Positions 55,546 to 58,460 of a DNA stretch of 58,460 nucleotides are shown here, in pieces. Position 1 is the stretch's first letter, and each line of letters begins with the position of its first letter. The notes beneath the pieces were generated by a model that made no database searches, was not told the origin of the DNA, and was given only the letters and a program-made list of their open reading frames with translations. A program made the position numbers and the translations under genes. Source of the stretch: a virus; IMG/VR virus record IMGVR_UViG_3300034073_002726, positions 1 through 58,460 of that record. The stretch is one strand, 5' to 3'.

Positions 55546-56740
55546 ACAGGTCTTCACCACGGAGCGACGCATAGCGCAGCACCATGCTGTAGTCGCTCCA
55601 GCCCATGATCTTGCAGATTTCCACATCGGAAAACACCCACCGGCCATCCTTGCCGCGCAGCTCAAACCACCGGCAGCAGGCTTCATGGCGCAAGTCGTGC
55701 TCCTTCATGTCGGGCAGCTCCACATGGCGGAACAGACTGCGAAACCGTGAGGTCAGCTGGTTTGTGGTGCGCTTCATGGTGTCCTTGTCGCCATCCCAGT
55801 AGCCAAAGACCAGTCCCACGCGGCCCGTGCACCAGGCGCGCAGCTCGGCCGCAATGCCGGGTTTCAGGGGCACCGTGCGAGGCTTGGCCGAACCGCGGTG
55901 CCCCTTGGAGCCCTCCACGTTGATAAAGCCACGGGCAAAGTCGATTTGGGACACGCGCAAGGTGTACGCCTCTTTCATGCGCAGGCCGGTATCAAGCACC
56001 AGCCGCAGGAACATTTTTGCCTCGGGGTCGGGCGCCAGGGCGCGCAACTTGCCCGGCAGCTTGATGCCATCCAGCGCCTGCAGCAGTAGCGATTCTTCAC
56101 TCGGGGCAAGCCTGCGCTCTCGGGTAGTGTCCTTCTTGGCGCCCAATCCCGCACGCGCGGCCTCTGCCGTGTCCTTGTCAGAATAAACACTGTACCCACG
56201 GGGGAGCTGGCGCAGCGGATTGGGCGGGATGCCCTCCCCGGCCGGCACCGTGCGCCGCCAATGCCAATCCATCACCCGAGCCAACGCGCCCACCCTCTTG
56301 CGGATAGAGCCCGGCGCCAGGTTCCCCACCTTGCGCCCGAACGCCCCACGAACATCCCCCCTACCCGTTTTCAGTTTCCGAACATAGTCCTCCACCCACC
56401 GGTAGGTTATGTCCGCCACCGTCACGCCCTGCAGATCATCGCGCTGCATGACGGTCAACAGTTCAGCCTCAGTGGGCGCCACAGGCGCATGGTTCAGATA
56501 GCCCTGCACCACGGCAGAGAGAAACTGTGAATTCTGGGTAGCCTTTTCGTGCTTCTGCTTGGCCTGCGCCTCGTCCATCAGCACCTGGGGCACAACGCCC
56601 TGTTTCAACAACCCATCCACTTGCGCCTTGAACGCCTCAGCTTCTGCCATGGTGTCGAAGGTGTAAAAAAGTGGCCTGGGCAGCACCTTGTTCTTGATTC
56701 GGAGCTGAAACTTGCCCCCGCGCGGTTGAATGCTTGCCAT
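55523..56740 (-). CDS. int: Tyrosine integrase
   Basis: The 405-residue product carries the catalytic set: Arg254 (DTGLRMKEAYTL), His348-x-x-Arg351 (HDLRHE), a Trp in place of the second His (MGWSD) and nucleophile Tyr390 (VLRYASLRGEDLSSRL). The N-terminal arm-binding and core-binding regions are present (FYTFDTMAEAEAFKAQVDGL; KRVGALARVMDWHWRRTVPA). Arm-type sequences with GGTAGC lie just upstream. It would integrate at a tRNA-Lys gene. Confidence 0.95.
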   Translation of the reverse strand: MASIQPRGGKFQLRIKNKVLPRPLFYTFDTMAEAEAFKAQVDGLLKQGVVPQVLMDEAQAKQKHEKATQNSQFLSAVVQGYLNHAPVAPTEAELLTVMQRDDLQGVTVADITYRWVEDYVRKLKTGRGDVRGAFGRKVGNLAPGSIRKRVGALARVMDWHWRRTVPAGEGIPPNPLRQLPRGYSVYSDKDTAEAARAGLGAKKDTTRERRLAPSEESLLLQALDGIKLPGKLRALAPDPEAKMFLRLVLDTGLRMKEAYTLRVSQIDFARGFINVEGSKGHRGSAKPRTVPLKPGIAAELRAWCTGRVGLVFGYWDGDKDTMKRTTNQLTSRFRSLFRHVELPDMKEHDLRHEACCRWFELRGKDGRWVFSDVEICKIMGWSDYSMVLRYASLRGEDLSSRLSAM

Positions 56741-56750
56741 GGGGCGTGAT

Positions 56751-56795
56751 GGTAGCGGGTAGCAGCGGGTAGCGTGCTACCTTTTCCGGGTAGCC
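56751..56795. promoter_or_regulatory. Integrase arm-type repeats, left of the attachment core
   Basis: Repeated GGTAGC/GGGTAGC units at 56751-56774 and GCTACCTTTTCCGGGTAGCC at 56776-56795. The same GCTACCTTTT occurs on the other side of the core at 56970. Confidence 0.65.
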
Positions 56796-56833
56796 AACTA
56801 CCGATTTCCAGCCTATTCTGGGCCAAAAACAAA

Positions 56834-56864
56834 AAAGCCCGCTACAGTTTTAGTAGCAGGCTTT
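56834..56864. terminator. Bidirectional hairpin between int and the attachment core
   Basis: AAAGCCCGCTAC pairs with GTAGCAGGCTTT (one unpaired position) with A-rich and T-rich flanks. Could end transcripts from either side. Confidence 0.55.
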
Positions 56865-56886
56865 CCAGTATTTACGCGGTGTTGGG

Positions 56887-56931
56887 TGGTAGGACGTACA
56901 AGATTCGAACTTGTGACCAACGGATTAAAAG
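56887..56931 (-). other. attP core: 3' half of tRNA-Lys(UUU)
   Basis: On the minus strand the sequence runs from the anticodon loop CTTTTAA through TCCG, the T arm ACAAG-TTCGAAT-CTTGT, the acceptor strand ACGTCCT, discriminator A and encoded CCA. There is no tRNA 5' half next to it: the sequence upstream is GGCCGTTGTGG and phage-like. So this is an attachment core matching a tRNA-Lys 3' half, not a functional tRNA gene. Confidence 0.8.
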
Positions 56932-56969
56932 GCCACAACGGCCTTTTAAAATCAAGCACTTACAAAACC

Positions 56970-56988
56970 GCTACCTTTTGCGCTACCC
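56970..56988. promoter_or_regulatory. Integrase arm-type repeat, right of the core
   Basis: GCTACCTTTTGCGCTACCC, sharing GCTACCTTTT and GGGTAGC (in reverse) with the arm sites at 56751-56795. Presence on both sides of the core is the layout of an attP. Confidence 0.65.
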
Positions 56989-57074
56989 AAAACCGTGTTT
57001 TGCCCCCCATTTTCCCGCGATCTGAAACGCTGACCATCATTGTCAGCCATGCAGGCGGCGCATTTAACCGCCCG

Positions 57075-57085
57075 CGTTGACTCCG
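57075..57085 (+). promoter_or_regulatory. Dispersed phage motif copy 6 (plus orientation)
   Basis: CGTTGACTCCG on the plus strand, the only copy in this direction, ahead of the structured RNA at 57117-57215 and the MazF/PemK-like gene. It links this right-hand region to the phage. Confidence 0.5.
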
Positions 57086-57116
57086 GCGAAATCCCTCTGA
57101 AACTTTCTCTTGTCAA

Positions 57117-57215
57117 GGTGGCGGAATCACCAGACAATCGCACCAGAGCCCTTACTCATGCGTTCCTGCCTTCAATGGCAGGTGATTCCGCCACCGGAAC
57201 GCAGTAGTAAGGGCT
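57117..57215 (+). ncRNA. Bistable structured leader RNA upstream of the MazF/PemK-like gene
   Basis: Two interleaved inverted repeats: A (57117-57131) with A' (57181-57195), 15 of 15 bp; B (57147-57166) with B' (57196-57215), 18 of 20 bp. The order A-B-A'-B' allows either a pseudoknot or two mutually exclusive folds. A small hairpin TGCC/GGCA (57167-57180) lies between B and A'. B:B' followed by TTTT would act as a terminator, and A:A' as antiterminator. I recall a published 'pemK' RNA motif upstream of such genes but cannot compare. Confidence 0.7.
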
Positions 57216-57288
57216 TTTGCGTTTCTGGGTCAGGGCGCCATGCTGTACTGCGACTCTGGATTTCATCAACAAGACGCCGATTTGTCAC

Positions 57289-57687
57289 ATGCCACTCAGA
57301 TTCCAGCCAGCGCCTGGCACCATATTGAACTGCGACTTTTCGGGCTACATCGTCCCGGAGATAGTGAAAACACGGCAAGTCGTGGTCATCTGGAAGCACA
57401 AGACAAATGCCAAGCTGGTGTACATCGTTCCGCTGTCCACCACGGCGCCGCACACGCCTGCGCTGGCGCATGAATTGGCCCGCGTTCCGATACCGAGGCA
57501 GGGACAAGACCCCGACACCAAAGTATGGGTGAAGTGCGACATGATCTACACGGTGTCCACTGACCGCCTGAGCATGCCGGTCAACAGGGCATCACGGCGA
57601 AACGCGGCGCCCATCAACATCAACCTCTCTACCCCCGACCTGATGGAAGTCCGCCAGCGCATTGCGAAGGCGTTGCGCCTGGGGTAA
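57289..57687 (+). CDS. MazF/PemK-like toxin-family protein
   Basis: The 132-residue product has PGTILNCDFSGYIVPEIVKT, RQVVVIWKHKTNAKLVYIVP, LSTTAPH and WVKCDMIYTVSTDRLSMPVN, which is the CcdB/PemK (MazF-fold) pattern: P-G-x-I..DF, the K.R.VVVI strand, PLSTT and D-x-I.TVS..RL. The family contains RNases. No protein antitoxin gene is adjacent. The start lacks a clear Shine-Dalgarno; the leader is structured. A promoter overlaps its last codons. Confidence 0.8.
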   Translation: MPLRFQPAPGTILNCDFSGYIVPEIVKTRQVVVIWKHKTNAKLVYIVPLSTTAPHTPALAHELARVPIPRQGQDPDTKVWVKCDMIYTVSTDRLSMPVNRASRRNAAPININLSTPDLMEVRQRIAKALRLG

Positions 57688-57690
57688 AAT
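57662..57690 (+). promoter_or_regulatory. Promoter of the downstream small RNA
   Basis: TTGCGA (57662-57667), exactly 17 bases, TAAAAT (57685-57690), which overlaps the toxin-family stop codon. Predicted start about 57697. Confidence 0.75.
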
Positions 57691-57696
57691 CAGGCC

Positions 57697-57808
57697 GTAC
57701 CCGCAAGGGGCTGCAAGTCTGGTCCGTTTAGGCGTTGACCAGCCAGCATGAGACGCGATGACAAGCCCTCCTGCTGAAATCAAGGGGCACTTCGGTGCCC
57801 CTTTGTCT
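57697..57808 (+). ncRNA. Small RNA gene downstream of the MazF/PemK-like gene
   Basis: About 110 bases between a good promoter and a strong terminator with no open frame of note. Visible elements: CCC-GCAA-GGG hairpin (57700-57709), CTGGTC/GACCAG stem (57719-57742) and a terminator AAGGGGCAC-TTCG-GTGCCCCTT (57782-57803) then TGTCTTTTC. Candidate RNA partner of the toxin-family gene or an unrelated sRNA. Confidence 0.6.
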
Positions 57809-57858
57809 TTTCTGGGTGGTGATGTCTATCACCCCTTGGGGATGTCATGGGCGGGAGG

Positions 57859-58191
57859 TTACTGCCCGAATTTCTCATGGCACACCTGCAGCCCAGCACG
57901 GACACCTTCTTTGGTGGGCGCCTTGCTGGCCTCTGTTCTGCAGGAGTCGTAGCGCCATCGGTCGATTGGGCCTAGCTCGCGCTTGGGAGGTGGCTCTACC
58001 GCTTCGAGATTTTTCATTAACTGCTGATAAGACGCTTGATCCATTGGGGCGACTTGCCCAGCCTTTGGCGCTTCTTCATATCGCAGGCCCTGTTTTATCA
58101 GGTCCTCGATAGTTGCTGGCTTTCCCCCTTGCTGCGCCACTGCAGCAGTACAAGCGATCAAGGCAGCCGCCGCCCAAAGAATTTTCGTCAT
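57859..58191 (-). CDS. Small exported protein (110 aa)
   Basis: GAGGACGCT precedes ATG 58191. MTKILWAAAALIACTAAVAQ is a clean signal peptide (cleavage after AVA). The mature part (IEDLIKQGLRYEEAPKAGQV, RWRYDSCRTEASKAPTKEGV) has two cysteines likely disulphide-bonded and a helical layout. Such proteins occur as phage-carried 'moron' genes or host periplasmic proteins. Function unknown. Confidence 0.7.
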   Translation of the reverse strand: MTKILWAAAALIACTAAVAQQGGKPATIEDLIKQGLRYEEAPKAGQVAPMDQASYQQLMKNLEAVEPPPKRELGPIDRWRYDSCRTEASKAPTKEGVRAGLQVCHEKFGQ

Positions 58192-58248
58192 AGCGTCCTC
58201 GTCACAACTGGGGATACTCTTACATTCTGCATCACCAAAGGAGTCTGC

Positions 58249-58460
58249 ATGTTCGGTTTGCTTCGTATCGTCCGAGGAATCATTGGCGTCCTCTTTGTGT
58301 TCCAGCTTTTCGGGATGCTGCCGGTGCTGACCTGGCTCCAGAACCCGGAAGCAATCGGCGGGCACCATGTTGTCCAGTTGGTCGTCAAAATTTTGGCCGC
58401 CGCCATTTTTGGCGCATTGTTCTTTGGGATGCGGTCTTTCATCAACTGGCTGCACCAGAA
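58249..58460 (+). CDS. Small membrane protein, 3' end outside window
   Basis: AAAGGAG precedes ATG 58249. The visible 70 residues (MFGLLRIVRGIIGVLFVFQL, VVKILAAAIFGALFFGMRSF) hold two hydrophobic segments and end at INWLHQ at the window edge. Similar small two-span proteins (MFGLLR..RGIIG) are widespread in Burkholderiales as far as I recall. Divergent from the exported-protein gene, so the 57-base gap should hold both promoters. Confidence 0.7.
   Translation, partial: MFGLLRIVRGIIGVLFVFQLFGMLPVLTWLQNPEAIGGHHVVQLVVKILAAAIFGALFFGMRSFINWLHQ

Noticed and set aside
56887-56940. Functional tRNA-Lys gene
   Set aside because: Only the 3' half from the anticodon loop is present; the D arm and 5' acceptor strand are missing.
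57240-57473. 77-codon frame in a different frame over the MazF/PemK-like gene
   Set aside because: It lacks a ribosome site and the family motifs lie in the other frame.
1-58460. Joining the two window ends as a circle
   Set aside because: A join would give stops soon after the edge in both edge genes (after six more codons of the giant gene and four of the right-hand gene). That neither supports nor excludes circularity, so I make no claim.

Overview
The window looks like most or all of a temperate podovirus-type phage genome from a beta-proteobacterial host, most likely Comamonadaceae (Acidovorax/Comamonas/Delftia-like). This rests on GC-rich codon use, a tRNA-Lys-type attachment sequence and intergenic repeats of a kind I remember from that family. 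The gene set (P22-type portal, N4-gp56-type capsid, GH108 endolysin, S74-chaperoned fibres and one protein of more than 4,370 residues) resembles the Bcep22-like podoviruses. That comparison is from memory, not a search.

Layout. 1-42316 is almost entirely on the minus strand. Read in the direction of transcription it runs: Cro-like regulator and small early genes (42316-41518), replication initiator and DnaB-type helicase (41430-39108), small early/NinB/DUF1064/HNH-type genes (39098-36478), a GIY-YIG nuclease and terminase pair (36396-33823), portal, scaffold, CsrA-like protein and capsid (33322-28196), adaptors and tail proteins (28167-24866), a fibre (24864-23353), lysis genes (23306-21715), tail/fibre proteins (21637-13305) and the giant polyvalent protein (13115 to beyond the window start). 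42387-55545 is on the plus strand: S24-type repressor, a 650-base hairpin-rich region without a convincing gene, a hexapeptide beta-helix protein, small accessory genes, an HNH-AP2 endonuclease, Bet and YqaJ recombination genes, a P1-like C4 antisense RNA/antirepressor module, and an excisionase-like protein. The integrase is at 55523-56740 (minus), followed by the attachment site. 57117-58460 holds a MazF/PemK-like gene flanked by two structured RNA candidates and two small envelope-protein genes.

Control. A divergent Cro/CI-type switch lies at 42317-42387. A second pair of similar palindromes overlaps a rightward promoter at 43947-43988. A third layer is the antirepressor at 50273-51337 under an apparent C4 antisense RNA. 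An 11-base core, CGGAGTCAACG, occurs six times and mostly sits about 45-60 bases upstream of gene groups in the late region.

Most interesting observations: three protein-like genes nested in one alternate frame inside the giant gene, two with ideal Shine-Dalgarno sites; the MazF/PemK-like gene between a bistable RNA and a promoter-plus-terminator small RNA; the complete C4/antirepressor architecture; and an attachment site with integrase-arm-like repeats on both sides, which suggests an unintegrated phage genome rather than a host junction.
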